From Pseudeuparius sepicola (Eukaryota; Arthropoda; Insecta; Coleoptera; Anthribidae): a DNA stretch of 64,000 bases. Position numbers and translations under genes: made by a program. The notes below the pieces were generated by a model that was not told the DNA's origin, ran no database searches, and worked only from the letters and a program-made list of their open reading frames with translations. Positions 21,616-33,758 of the stretch are shown piece after piece (position 1 is the first letter of the stretch; each line of letters opens with the position of its first letter). The stretch covers positions 148,588,257-148,652,256 of the forward strand of contig OY987298.1 in NCBI GenBank assembly GCA_963920635.1, in the 5' to 3' direction.

Positions 21616-22277
21616 TTACATAGGTTCGGGTCCCTTGTCATTTTTTAAGATGTTGTGAACTTTCGATACATGCACCTTTAAATACCTTTTATTGTAATCA
21701 CATTCGGAGCATTGAAAAGGAGCAACAGAAGAGTCGCCATGAATCTTAGCTCGGTGCACATTAAACAAGTACTTGTTATTAGATTTGATTACATTTGAAC
21801 GGTGCAACAGAAGTGTCACTATGAATGTCAGCTTGGTGCGTATAAAGTGACCTCTTGTCATTAGCTTTGAATGAGAACTTTTTACAACTATATAAACTTA
21901 AGAATACCATTATGAACTCCCGTCTCGTGCCTATTTACGTCTGTTCGTACGTAGGATGTATAACTACATTTAGCACATTGAAAAGGAGTAACAGAAATGT
22001 TCCCATGAACCTTAGCTTGGTGCGCATTGAGTGTCCCCTTGCCATTAGTTTTGAATGTGCAACTATACTTATGAATTTCCTTCATGAACTTTTCACTCAT
22101 GCTGATTTAGGTTTCCTTGGTAGTAGGATGTATAATTACATTTAGCACATTTAAATGGAGAGTGTCCTCTTGTCATTAGTTTTGAATGAGCACTTTTCAC
22201 AATACTTAAGAATTCCTTCATGAACTTTTAACTCATGCTGATTTAGGTTTCCTCGGCAGTAGGATGTATAATTACAT
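21616..22277 (-). pseudogene. B-type zinc-finger pseudogene
   Basis: The C-terminal finger and conserved tail (KNDKGPEPM here; KNDKGPKPT elsewhere) and parts of about five upstream fingers are readable. They lie in different frames with internal deletions, for example joined fingers near 21790 and a duplicated CTCATGCTGATTTAGG region near 22100-22240. The upstream half is cut by LINE sequence at 22278, so acceptor and leader are missing. Confidence 0.85.
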
Positions 22278-22745
22278 TTAGCCTCCAGTGACAGCGTCGC
22301 AAATATCATTTACAAACAACAAGAATAGTAATGGGCCCAGATTGGAGCCCTGTGGGACCCCAGAGGTTACGTCATACCGAAAGGAAGCAAAGCCGTTGTA
22401 AAATACGAACTGCTTCCTATTAGACAAGTACAATAGGAGAAGGTCAATGCTAGACATCGCGAAACCATAACTTTCCAACTTTTGTTAACAGAACGTAGTG
22501 ATCCAACCTGTCAAAAGCTTTAGCAAAGTCAGTATCCGCATCCACAGACTCGTTAATAAACTAAGTTATCTCAGTCACATTAGTAACCGTGGATCTGCGA
22601 AGCCACGTTGGGTAGGCGTTATCGACGATCTGACCGAGGAATAAACATGGTTGTATAGAACAATTTCAAACAATTTTGCGAAATTACTTACTAAAGAAAT
22701 AGGCCTATAATTCTTAATATCGTTCGAATCTCCAGATTTAAGCAA
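22278..22745 (-). mobile_element. LINE reverse-transcriptase fragment
   Basis: The minus strand encodes RT motifs in order: NYRPISLVSNFAKLFE near 22700, then after frameshifts SGVPQGSNLGPLLFLLFVND near 22340. The second contains the palm motif SGVPQGS-LGPLLF. The catalytic F/YADD lies outside the retained piece. Non-LTR type, dead. It truncates the B pseudogene. Confidence 0.85.
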
Positions 22746-22815
22746 CGACAGACTTTAGCCAAATGTAAATGGTGAAAACTGTTGGGCAATAAAGGCTATT
22801 ATTATTATTATAATT
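22746..22815 (+). repeat. LINE-type 3' tail with (ATT)n
   Basis: Plus-strand GGGCAATAAAGGCT followed by ATT trinucleotides resembles a LINE 3' end, opposite in orientation to the RT fragment beside it. Confidence 0.5.
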
Positions 22816-22839
22816 CGAACTAAATGAACAATTTAATTG

Positions 22840-23674
22840 TTAAATAACTGCATGTTTGATTTTCTCGTGCTTTATCACATCATGTCTCATAAATGAACTA
22901 TATGAACATTTGGAGCAACTGAACTTTACGATATCAATATCCTGATGAACATTTGCTCGGTGTACTTTAAGCGAATGATGAGATTTGCATTCAAATGGGC
23001 ACTTTCTGCATTTGTAACGAGTGATTCCTTCATGCACTGCGTTCTCATGGCGAGTGACATCTATTTTTCGTGTTGTTCTATATGAACATTTTGAGCAACT
23101 GAACTTCACAAGATCAATATCCCGATGAATATGTGCTTGGTGTGCCTTAAGTGAATAATGACATTTTGATTCAAATGGACACTTTTTACATTTGAAGGGA
23201 GAGAACCCCTCATGCATTGTCTTCTCATGGAGGGTGACATGTATTTTTCGTACTGAACTATATGAACATTTTGAGCAGCTGAACTTTACAACATCAACAT
23301 CCTGATGAACATTTGCTCGGTGTGCGTTGAGTGAATGATGAGATTTGCATTCAAACGGGCACTTTCTGCATTTGAAAAGAGAGATTCCCTCATGCACTGC
23401 CTTCTCATGATAGGTGACATGTATTTTTCGTATTGAACTATATGAACATTTTGAGCAGCTGAACTTTGCAACATCAACATCCTGATGAACATGTGCTCGG
23501 TGTGCGTTAAGTGAATGATGAGATTTGCATTCAAATGAGCACTTTCTGCATTTGAAAATAGAGATGCCCTCATGCAACGCCTTTCGCGGTTTGTGGAATG
23601 AACCATTTGAACATGTTGGATTGCGTCGATGCTGTGATGTTCCTTGAGTGACGGTGTCAGGGTCAAATCCAAAT
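22840..23674 (-). CDS. A-type zinc-finger exon, 8 fingers
   Basis: 277 residues in phase 2 from a TTATTTCAG acceptor (AG 23676-23675), branch point TACTAAT. It opens FGFDPDTVTQGTSQHRRN, then SNGSFHKPRKALHEG and eight fingers with all ligands intact, ending HEKIKHAVI. Odd fingers carry the constant SHHSLK helix; even fingers vary (SIRKIHVTY, SVRKIHVTL, TTRKIDVTR, SFMRHDVIK). It is the intact counterpart of 12991-13753 and supplies the empty site for the transposon there. Confidence 0.92.
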
Positions 23675-24640
23675 CTGAAATAATGAAAATTAGTAATCAA
23701 AAATAAAAGCTCACTTAAAAACGAATAAACTGCTATGTGAAATAATAACAAGTCTAAATTACTAAGTAGGTAACTAGGATAAGAAATAAAAACTCACATA
23801 GGAAGTATTATTTGTTTATTAATGTTTAAAACTTCTGTCAATGAAATCACTACTTCCAAATCTTTTTTTTTTTATTCATTACAACAGTGTCGGTCATAAA
23901 TTTGCACAGAAATGTGAATTTATTTTATTTTTAATATTTCAGAAAATTGCATTCTGATAAAATATGAAAGTGCCTCAAGAATAATGTTAAAAAACACTAT
24001 TATACAAGTTGGATACTGCAGAGGTGAATTATTATAGAATGACATAATAACAATTTACCGGCAGAGATGAATTTTCCTTACTTAGAAATTAGAAATTCAA
24101 TTATTCTCATTTTTTGTATCCATTTAAAAATTAATTACATAACCCAATTTTTTCAACAAGCTTTCACTAAACATGAATTATCTCTAGATGGCGTTGCAGT
24201 CAAAAGAAAATTTCAGGACAGCATCTTTGCCTATAAGAAAATATTGAAAATGCAATGGTTTTCAAGATATCACACTTTCAGAAGTAATCTTAACTTGCTG
24301 AATAAAACGATCCTTACATATCAAAGTATACATTTTAAATGTTAACTTCAAGAGATTATAAAAAACACTGTTTGGAATATGAAAAAAAATATATAATTAC
24401 CAATTTCTTAGTTTGTATATTAAATCAATTTCAAACAACCCAAATAAATTTAATTAATGAAATACAATTGCTAACATAGGTCAGTTTGCTCTATAAGCTC
24501 TAACAGTAAATAAACTATTGAACAAAAAGAAAATAGCTTATAACATGTTTTCCTCTCAAAAGAAAATCGTGTTTGTGTATTTTAATATAAAAATAGGTGT
24601 TTCTCTATACTATGTATCTGAAGTTGTCACATTTTGTGCC
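23675..24640. other. A-type conserved intron/intergenic block
   Basis: Paralogue of 13754-14700. No intact exon recognised. Confidence 0.6.
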
Positions 24641-24896
24641 ATTTGTCCCTCAACGGCCACCTTCCTACAGCGGTCACTTTCATTTCATTCCATTCATTCA
24701 TTTCGACCCAAAATTTTTCGGCCATTTATACCTCTTCATATCGAGCATTTCGGTGATAAATACATCTTCGAAACATGTGCATGATCCACTGTACTTGTAT
24801 TAATATTTTCGAGAAATAAGGGTTGTTGTGGTTTCCGAAAGAAGAGTACCTACCTACATACTTTATAATCTTTTTACTCGACAAGCATTCATTTAA
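24641..24896. mobile_element. Possible Tigger-like terminal region
   Basis: CAACGGCCACCTTCC followed by CTACAGCGGTCAC resembles the subterminal region of pogo/Tigger elements. It sits where the duplicated block at about 14710 has a Tigger transposase fragment. No transposase frame. Tentative. Confidence 0.35.
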
Positions 24897-25150
24897 GAGG
24901 GTGTTGCTCGAGGTTAGTAGCTCTCTACTAACCTTGGGGGTTGCTGACAGCGAAAGTGACCTTAGATAGCGTATTTTTTTAAGTTGTATAGCATAAAATA
25001 TAATAACATTTTACCTGGCAAAAATTTAGTACAAACATCTCTGTCTTCATTTTAATCATAAGATCTTAAAAGCATATGCACTGGAATTATTATGTTTCCC
25101 AAGGTTTTCATAACCTATAAAACAAAACACTGCTTTTAAGATCTTATGAA
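24897..25150. mobile_element. Truncated TTAA MITE with an internal hairpin insertion
   Basis: It starts after TTAA (24893-24896). Near the end GAGGGTGTTGC is interrupted by a palindromic GAGGTTAGTAG...CTACTAACCTTG piece before GGGGGTTGCTGACAGCGAAA resumes. It is truncated at about 25150, where flank shared with 16076 begins. Confidence 0.75.
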
Positions 25151-25370
25151 TTTTTAGTGCCACAAAAACGATTGTTTGTGAAGCAATAACTTGAATTTTC
25201 TTGAAGCAAGTTCATCACCTATAAGCAAGTTTTGAAAAACCAACTGTTTTTAAGATTTCCCAATTTTCAGAAGTGATCAAGGTTATTGCATTTGCTTGTT
25301 CATGCTCTGCCTTCTCATAGATGGTCACATTATTATAATTATAATTTGAAGTAAATGAACAATTTAATTG
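25151..25370. other. Flank shared with 16071-16289
   Basis: Segmental-duplication sequence, no gene. Confidence 0.55.
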
Positions 25371-26175
25371 TTAAATAACTGCATGTTTGATTTTTTCATG
25401 CTTTATCACATCATGTCTCTTAAATGAACTATATGAACATTTTGAACAAGTAAACTTTACAATATCAACATCCTGATGAACATTTGCTCGGTGTGCCTTA
25501 AGTGAATGATGAGATTTGCATTCAAATGGGCACTTTCTGCATTTGTGAAGAGTGATTCCTTCATGCACTGCGTTCTCATGGCGAGTGACATCTATTTTTC
25601 GTGTTGTACTATATGAACATTTTGAGCAACTGAACTTTGGAATATCAACATCCTGATGAACATTTGCTTGGTGCACCTTAAGTGAATGATGAGATTTAGA
25701 TTCAAAAGGACACTTTTTGCATTTGAAAAGAGAGAGCCCCTCATGCACTGTCTTCTCGTGAAGGCTCAATTTATGTTTTTCACTTGAACTATATGGACAT
25801 TTTGAGCAGCTGAACTTTACAATATCAACATCCTGATGAACATTTGCTCGGTGTGTCTTAAGTGAATAATGAGATTTGAATTCAAATGGACACTTTCTGC
25901 ATTTGAAAAGAGAGATTCCCTCATGCACTGCCTTCTCATGATTGGTGACATTTAATTTTCGCAATGCACTGTATGAACATTTTGAGCAGCTGAATTTTAT
26001 AATATCAACATCCTGATGAACACTTGCTTGGTGTACCTTAAGTGATTTATGAGATTTGCATTCAAATAAGCACTTTCTGCATTTGAAAACAGAAATCCCC
26101 TTACGCATTAACTTTTCAGTGACAGTTATGTTTTGCTTCTCAGGGATGGCAAGATTCTTTCCTCTCACAAATGAC
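25371..26175 (-). CDS. A-type zinc-finger exon, 8 fingers, replaced acceptor
   Basis: 267 residues in phase 2 (AG 26177-26176). It has the same deletion as 16290-17100: the acidic leader is gone and a TTTGCAG from former coding sequence acts as acceptor before SFVRGKNLAIPE. Eight intact fingers end HEKIKHAVI. Compared with its sister it has one codon fewer near the start (TVTEKLMRKG against TVTDHEKLMREG region) and minor linker changes. Both copies stay open, which suggests the rearranged exon is still used. Confidence 0.9.
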
Positions 26176-27420
26176 CTGCAAATGAAATAATGCAAATTAG
26201 TAATCAAAAATAAACGCACATTTAAAACGATAAACCGCTATGTGAAAGAATAACAAGTCTAAATTACTAGGTAGGTATTAGGATAAGAAATAAACATAGG
26301 AAGTATGTTCACTGAAATGTGATTTTCTTTTTTAAATTGCATTCTGGATAAACATCTCTGTCTCGTTCCCAATTCATAATGTGCTTACCAAAATATAAAT
26401 ACATAATTATTTTTTCTTGTACGGTATGAAAATATGAAAGTAGCTCAAGGTTAAAGTATTTTTCGAAATATTAAAATGTTAATAATACAAGTTGTCTCAA
26501 ATTGAGGGAAGGTGTCAAAAACGTGGTTTCAAAATTTTGTCTGTCCTCTCTAAGTATAACAGAAAACTGTATACTGCAGGGGCGATTTATTATAGGATAA
26601 CATAGGCATTTACTAGCAAAGATGAGATTCCCTTAATTTGCCATTAGAAATTTGCATGCATCGAAATTAGGGCTAAAACAATTATCACGTTTCGTATCCA
26701 TTTAAAAATTAATAAACCAACACAATTTTTTCAACAAATTTTAATTAACCATGAATTATGTCTTGATGGCATTGCGGTCAAATGAAAATTCTTATTGACA
26801 GGTTCTTTCCCTATAAACAAATATTTAAAATGCAATGGGTTTTCAAGATATTACACTTTTCATAAATAATATGAACTTGTTAAATACAACATTTTTTTAT
26901 TTTAAAATATAAATGTTAGGTGCAAAAGAAAAGAACAGTGTTCGGAATATTAAAAAAATATATCATTACCAATGTGTTATTTGTATATAAATTTCAAACA
27001 AACCAAATAAATATGATTAATGAAATATAATGGTTAAATAGGTCTAGTTTGCTACTCTATAATCTCTAATAGTAAATAAACTACTGAACACTTTTCTAAA
27101 AGAAAATCTACTTATAATGTATTTTATTTATATTTTCACATTTTTGTTAATTTGAGAAGTTTTTATGGCATTGCGCAATTCTTCTTTAACGTCACCTCTA
27201 GTTGTCAAAAATTATTACGCTTTTTGTTTGTTAGGTTTTTTATAGGGAGTAAAATAAGCCAGAAAATCATATTATTAAAGTAAAAAACTTTCACAAACTG
27301 AGCACCCGGTTGTATAATAAAATCATGCTTTTTGCAGTTTAATATAAAGATAGATATTTTTCTATATTTTTCATTTACGTTGACCTTGATGGTGAAACAA
27401 CATTGTGTCTCAAATTTCCA
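26176..27420. other. A-type conserved intron/intergenic block
   Basis: Near-identical to 17101-18290, with small indels. No exon recognised. Confidence 0.6.
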
Positions 27421-27614
27421 TGTTTTGTCCCTGTTGTCAAATGAACCATATGAACATTTTGATCAGCCGAACTTTACAACATAAACAAAAAACAATATTT
27501 GTTTGGTGTAGGTACCTTAAGTAAATAATGATATTTGCATGCAAATGGGCACTTTATGCATTGAAAAGAGAGATTCCCCACGAGTGGTCACATACCTTTA
27601 AGGTTTGAACTAAA
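27421..27614 (-). pseudogene. Vestigial fingers after the 27615 stop
   Basis: Paralogue of 18291-18513, with a further small deletion near 27490. Confidence 0.6.
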
Positions 27615-28407
27615 TTAACATTTTGAGCATTTCAATGGTAAAGCAACTGCATGTTTTATTTTTTCGTGTCTTATTACGCTACGTTTCTCAAATGAAGTAA
27701 ATGAACATTTTGAGCAGCTGAACTTCACAACATCAACATCCTGATGAACATTTGCCCGGTGTACCTTAAGTGAATGATGAGATTTGCTTTCAAATAGACA
27801 CATTCTGCATTTGAAAAGAGAAATTCCCTCATGCACTGCCTTCTCATGATTGGTGACGCTGAATTTTCGTGATGCACTATATGAACATTTTGAGCAGCTG
27901 AACTTTAGAATATCAACATCCCGATGAACATTTGTTCGGTGTACCTTAAGCAAATGACGAGATTTGGATTCAAATGGACACTTTCTGCATTTGAAAAGAG
28001 CATGCACTGCCTTATTATGGCAGATGACATTTCCTTTTTGGGTTGAACTATATGAACATTTTGGGCAGCGAAATTTGCATTTTTTGACATTACTGAATTG
28101 GTGCATTGCATTGGAAAGAGAGATTCCCTCATGCACTGCCTTCTCATGATTGCCTTTGTCAATATTGAATTTGTGCACATTTATAGGTATATGACCACCA
28201 TGTACTTCATTCCCGTGATCCACTAACTTTCCTCTTATGAAAGAACTGTATGAGCACATCGAGCACTTGAACTTGACAATATCAGTGTCTTGATATGCAC
28301 CCTCATGTCCTGCCATCATCTGCCCACTGAATGAACGACTGGAACACGTTGGATTGCTTGGATGCTCGGATGTTCCTTCAGTGATGGTGTCGAAATCAAA
28401 CTCCAAA
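27615..28407 (-). CDS. A-type zinc-finger exon, 6 fingers
   Basis: 263 residues in phase 2 from a TTATTTCAG acceptor (AG 28409-28408). It opens LEFDFDTITEGTSEH, and CSMCSYSSFIRGK forms the first finger. A long finger-free spacer with a HEKAVH relic follows, then CPKCSYSSTQKGN and four more fingers. All ligands are present, including the HEKIKH that 18514-19303 has lost. It ends ALPLKCSKC, an extra half finger cut by the stop. It is probably the functional member of the pair. Confidence 0.92.
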
Positions 28408-28803
28408 CTGAAATAACGTAAATTAATAATCAAACATGAAACTAGACTTAAATAACTAATTATTATGGAAGTAAAAACAAGTGGAAATTCCAATAAAACT
28501 ATCATCAGAAGTGTTATTCATTTATTAGTTTTTAAAACGTGAAAAATATATTCAGTGCAATCTGCTAATATACTTTAAATTGCCAAAATACATATTTATG
28601 ATTTTGTGTAAATTTGAAACGTATTTTAAGAAATGTTTATGTAGATTTGATGCCCTTGGATCCTTTAACTATACAGGGAGATTCAAATAAAACTTCCCTT
28701 CTCAATATATCTGCAGAGAAAACGATTTTTAATGGCACAAAAAGTGATTGGTAATGCACACAATGACATCGACTTAAAATTTTCCAAGGCAAGTTATAGA
28801 TCT
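28408..28803. other. Intron/intergenic sequence
   Basis: 28530-28620 matches 40950-41050, upstream of another A exon. No gene. Confidence 0.45.
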
Positions 28804-28979
28804 GAATCTGAGTTTCATCAGGATGAATCCTGCGTCAGCGAAACTTTCACTCATTCCAAGCTTTCATCCTCGATTGCACAGGGCATCCTCAGGGCGAGAT
28901 AATCACACTGAGTGGGACTAAAGCTTGGAACAAGAAGTTTCGCTGACGCAGGATTTATCCAGAAGAAACTCAGATTCAT
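28804..28979. repeat. Foldback repeat
   Basis: The arms around CCTGCGTCAGCGAAACTT and AAGTTTCGCTGACGCAGG pair over about 45 bp and continue weakly inward (AAGCTT). No coding. Probably a small MITE. Confidence 0.7.
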
Positions 28980-29599
28980 CATATTCTGCCTGTGAAAGTT
29001 TCCAGTCAATATTATAGATGGTGCTGTGGTCAAAAGAAATTTTTTATTGGCAGCAAAGTAGTGAGAGTAGTGAATCTGCATTTTTAATATGTATATTAGG
29101 TATATCCTATGTAAGTAACTGAAAATAATTATCTATGCATAATTTGACATGAAATGTTAAGTTTCTGAAAAAGAGTTTTTAGTATATAAAAAAATTATCA
29201 TCATCATTAGCATAGACAGCATTGTTGTGGTGCCTTAGTGCTTCGATTTGAATCCTGACAAATGTAACGTAATGTTGTAGGTAGGTACTCTTTGCGTAAT
29301 TCTTTACCACCTACAATTATACAGTAAATGAACTTCAAAACGTATGGAGTTATTGTTCAAAGTACTTCAAAACGTATGGAGTTATTGTTCAAAGTACCTG
29401 TCACTTTAAAAGTACTGAGGCTCTAAAGCTTCTGAGTTTTATATCCACATTCTTAATTATAGGTGCTTGTTGTACAGATGTGTATAGAGCACTCCTTTAT
29501 TATCGATAAAGTACTCGCAGAATTAGTAACTGCATTTTCCTTTTCCATCATGCTTCCCGATTCTTGCTTCATACTTTGTTACAACAGTACCCTTAAAGA
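28980..29599. other. No recognised feature
   Basis: AT-rich. A 33-base direct duplication around ACGTATGGAGTTATTGTTCA occurs at 29340-29396. Nothing coding. Confidence 0.5.
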
Positions 29600-29870
29600 A
29601 TGATGTGTACCTACACCTGGAGCGCTTGAGCGACTGAGGTGTCACCGTGAACTTCAAATCGATAATTTTTTTTAAGGTCGCCCTTTGAAAGAGCAGTGCT
29701 CACAACTTAATGTAGACCTCTATTCGTGTTATGCTTTTATGTGGCGTTTGAGTGAATCATTCCATATGGTTTTATGAAGACAGAACGGGCATTTTAGTTC
29801 TTCTCGTAACACTGTCTTCGAGTGTGATGTGCAATTTAATGCAGCTGCTGTAAAATCTGCCCTTTTGCCC
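29600..29870 (-). pseudogene. Eroded zinc-finger relic of another subtype
   Basis: The minus strand keeps LKCPFCLHKTIWNDSLKRH and, after a stop, LSCEHCSFKGRP, clear C2H2 half-fingers separated by stops. The wording differs from types A, B and C, so this is an older or separate lineage. Confidence 0.65.
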
Positions 29871-30299
29871 TAAAGTACAGCAGTACAGCTTTGATGTTCT
29901 ATCGTTACAAAAAAACTCAATCAAAATCAGATAACAAATACAAATTTTATGGGGGTTTTCCGGTTCGAAGTGGGTCACACCGTATATACAGTGTGTCCAC
30001 AGATGGACTTAACTATACTTGTAAACATTTTTTTTCAATTTTTCGAAAAAAGAGTCATTCTTTGAATGCTGAATTATTAACGCCCTTCGATATTACTTTT
30101 CATTTGTTTAAAATTTAGTAATTGTTTACCAAAATATTTTTAATATTACTCTTTATAGCAAACTTGATAGGTACTTATCTTTTTTTATTCCCTCCTGTTC
30201 CTTTTGCTTCTTTCTGTATTATCCTCATACGTATCCACTGTGCATTCACATATTTATTTCTTCCATAAAAATCTTAGTTTCTTATGCTGTACTGCTTTA
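29871..30299. other. No recognised feature
   Basis: No conserved frame. A short palindrome-like GTATATACAGTGTGTCC lies near 29985. Confidence 0.4.
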
Positions 30300-30790
30300 G
30301 TTATGGATGATTTATATCCGCTATCATGGTAGTCCAGTACCCTACTCAAGTGGACTATGTCTGTCTTGGCGTTTCTTGAGACCCATTCTTACCTCGTAAG
30401 TGACGGATAATTTCATAAGGTCCACAATACTTCAGCATCTCTGACCTACCAATCATTTTAATGGGGCTAGACACTTACTTGATCGCCTTGTTTAAACTCA
30501 ACGTGCTATCATAATGCCTCTTGTCGTATACTCCTGTTGCTTCTAAATATTTTCTATAGTTAAATTTCTTGCTGCTAAAGCCCTATCCAAAATCTTTTTT
30601 ATATCTTCGAACACTATCAGTTATTCATTTGGATGTGGCATCTGAGGGGAGAACAGGACGTGTGGATAACCCTGTCGTACCTTGTGGAGCAGTATTATAT
30701 GCCAATTGCGCATGTGGCACGAAAAGATCCCAGTCATCTTGTTTTTCGGACATATATTCACTAAATATTTTCTAAAATTTATTATTATTT
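30300..30790 (-). mobile_element. Ty3/gypsy integrase relic
   Basis: Read right to left, the minus strand keeps AQLAYNTAPQGTTG (integrase core end, family FAYNTxxHxTTG). It then keeps a basic helical stretch, SLNKAI followed by SSPIK (family GDxVxxxxP), and KYCGPYEIIRHLRGK (family Y-GPY-V). Stops and shifts occur in between. Only the distal pol region is retained. No LTR is visible nearby. Inactive. Confidence 0.75.
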
Positions 30791-31204
30791 GTGGCGTAAA
30801 CAGATCCATTGAATTTTAATTGGATTTTTCGCCACCAAACTGGTTAAAAGACAACTTTTTCAAGTTGCCTGGAAAAATAATAAATTCTTAATAGTAAATG
30901 AACTAAAGTTTGAACTTTAACTCAAAAAATATCTTCAACAAATTTGTTTCCTGAGCTTTCGGAGAATAAATCTTCCTCCTTTCTCAAAGATCATGTCACG
31001 TCAAAGTGAAATGACAGATTAATAAATTTCAGGTTAAAATGTCATGACAACAGAAACAATAGCCTAGCCACCTGCCTGATATTGTACCCTGTGTTTTATC
31101 TAATTATCTATACTAACTTCTCTTTGAATAAGTGGCAATAATATTTTACTGAATTCCACTGAACATTCAGCAACACAGTTGCCCATATTTCCGTTGCCCC
31201 TTTC
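30791..31204. other. No recognised feature
   Basis: AT-rich, no frame or repeat identified. Confidence 0.4.
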
Positions 31205-31410
31205 AGGTTAAAATGTCAGAAATATAATCACATACGTTACACGATGAACCCTAGTTTGGTGCATTTTGAGTGCTCTTATATTTAATTTTGAACAAACATT
31301 TCTCACAATTATAATTGTGCATTGTCATCTGTCTTGTTTTATGTTTGCTCATTTGTAAGATGTTAATTCATATGTGCGACCCAATATTTTAGAAGAAACA
31401 TTTAAAGCAA
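31205..31410 (-). pseudogene. B-type zinc-finger relic
   Basis: Homologous to 20070-20250. The shared ATTATAATTGTGCATTGTC and GATGAACCCTAG segments mark fragments of two fingers without an open frame. Confidence 0.65.
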
Positions 31411-31909
31411 CAATGATATGGCTCTATGTGCAGATCTTCTACATAGTGTTGGTTCAGATTAAACAAAAACTTGCTTAAGAATAATGTTTATTTGAACAGA
31501 AATAAATTTTACACAAGCCAACAGTGACAAGTTAGATGTTCAAATAAAAATTGATTTAAACCTTATATTTATACCTTATGTACTATATCATATTGTCGTA
31601 TGCTGTATTTTCTGTGGTGAAAGGTTCCACTGGTATTATGCTTGTAAATGTCCTTGTACCATGTTAAACTTTCAATACTTAGGCTTATTCATAGTTCATA
31701 GTAATGGAGATATCCATATAACATTCTACTCATTTAACTTCTTTATTTTTAGTTCCACATCTCTACATGAGAGGATAGAATTCTAATGCCTTCTACAAAA
31801 AAAAACAGCAATTGGCAACCTTTTAATGCATATACAAAGCAGAGAGGAAAATGGTTTTTCAATATAACTGGGCTCTTGAATAGCCAGCTGCACGATGTTA
31901 TGTCTATTA
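31411..31909 (-). other. B-type 3' UTR / flank with poly(A) signal
   Basis: Conserved downstream block of the exon ending at 31910, with minus-strand AATAAA at 31749-31744. The GTCGGCTTTG segment of other copies is deleted here. Confidence 0.6.
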
Positions 31910-33092
31910 CTACGTAGATTTGGGTCCCTTGTCATTTTTTAAGAAGCTGTGAACTTTCGATGCATGCACCTTTAAATACCTTTTATTGTAAGTAGCATAA
32001 TCACATTCGAAGCATTGAAAAGGTGCAACAGAAGTGTCCCCATGAATCTTAGCTTGGTGTGCATTAAACAAGTATTTGGTATTAGATTTGAATGGGCACT
32101 TTTCACAACTATACCTAAAAATTCCATTATGAACTCTCAACTCATGCTTATTTATATCTGATGGATTGTAGGATGTATAATTATTACATTTAGCACATTT
32201 AAATGGAGTAATGGAAATGTTCCCATGAACCTTAGCTTGGTGCCCAAGGAATGTGCTCTTCTCATTAGATTTGAATGAGCACTTTTCACAACTATACTTA
32301 AAAATTCCTTCATGAAATTTTAACTCATGCTTAGTTAGGTTTCCTCGCCTGTAGGATGTATAATTGCATTTAGCACATTTAAATGTAGGAACAGAAATGT
32401 TCCCATGAACCTTAGATTGGTGCGCATTGTGTGTCCTCTTGTCATTAGTTTTGAATGAGCACTTTTCACAACTATACTTAAGAATTCCTTCATGAATTTT
32501 TAACTCATGCTTATGTAGGTTTCCTCGAATATAGGATGTATAAATGCACTTAGCACATTTAAATGGAGTAACAGAAATGTCCCCATGAACCTGAGCTTGG
32601 TGCGTATAGAGTAACCTTTTGTCATTAGTTTCGAATGAGCACTTTTCACAACAACTATACTTATTAATAATTCCTTCATGAACATTTGACTCATGCCTTT
32701 TTACACTTCTTGTATAGTAAGAAGTATAATCGCAACTGGAGCATTTGAATGGTGCAACTGAAGTGTTGCCATGAATCTCAGCTTGGTGTTTATTGAATGT
32801 GCTCTTGTGGTTACATTTGAAGGAACACTTGACGCAATTATACTTAAAAACTTTCTCTTGCTCCATGCGACTTTTGCTGTCTGCCTGCAGTGCATTGTCA
32901 TCAACAGAATATTCACAAAATTGAGGAGACAATCTGCCCTTCGCAAGGACTGGGTGATTATTTGCCTCGTGTACTACAATATCCGTTTTTCTTATGGAAG
33001 TCAATTGGCAACTGGACCACTTGTATTCCTCAACTATGGGATGAATTCTTTGGTGTTCAATAAGACTGTTTGATGTGTCCAAATCAAAGTCC
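31910..33092 (-). CDS. B-type C2H2 zinc-finger terminal exon, 10 fingers
   Basis: 393 residues in phase 2 from a TTATTTCAG acceptor (AG 33094-33093). It opens DFDLDTSNSLIEHQR, then the same degenerate WSSCQLTS finger and spacer as 7961-9305, with eight extra residues (VLAKGRLS region). Ten intact fingers alternate the constant CEKCSFK type with the variable CAKCNYTSY type. One finger has an inserted Asn (CAKCNNYTSY), which lengthens the Cys-His spacing to 13. Compared with 7961-9305, one two-finger module is missing. The tail KNDKGPKST is conserved. Confidence 0.92.
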
Positions 33093-33194
33093 CTGAAATA
33101 AAAAAATATTGTAATTACTGTAGAGTGGGCTGGGTCGAAAACACTTTTTTTATATGATTTTGGAGGGGTAGTCAAAAAAAGTTTAAAATTTGGC
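33093..33194 (-). other. B-type intron just upstream of the acceptor
   Basis: Pyrimidine tract and GTCGAAAACAC region shared with 9310-9370 and 43110-43140. The ATG at 33214 of the long open frame lies in this intron side and is not a likely start. Confidence 0.55.
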
Positions 33195-33758
33195 CGCCGT
33201 CCCTCCCGTCCCACGAAATGGTGATTATTTAAAAATAAAAAATTCAGATTGGGGTAGTTACAAAATTGTTAAAAAATTGAACGTCAAATTTTGAATCCTA
33301 GCCATGCCCCTGGGCGCAACCCTAAAAAAACGACTTATTTTTTATTTGGGTCAGTTACTATAACGAAATAAAAAAACGATTTTTAAAAATTTATACTAAC
33401 AGTTAGGCAGAGACAATGATTCATGCTACAGATCAGGCAGAACTAATTAGAATATTTTAAGTTCAAAGCTATATAGTAACATTATCAGCACTTTCACGTG
33501 AAAGGGGTCCATTCTTCTTAGGGATATAACTCCTACCTTCTTAAAGGTTTCACTCGTAGATAATCGATGAAGTTTAAATCATTTATTTCAATTTCTGGCA
33601 AGGTGAATGGTTTTCCTTTAATTTCCTTATTTTTATTAATGAATTGGAAGTCTTTGGTTTTTATTCCGCAATTTTCTGGTAAATATATTAAATTTAGTTC
33701 ATTGCTAATTTAGATTTCTTCTTTCTGGAATGACATTATAGCACTAACATATTCGCTG

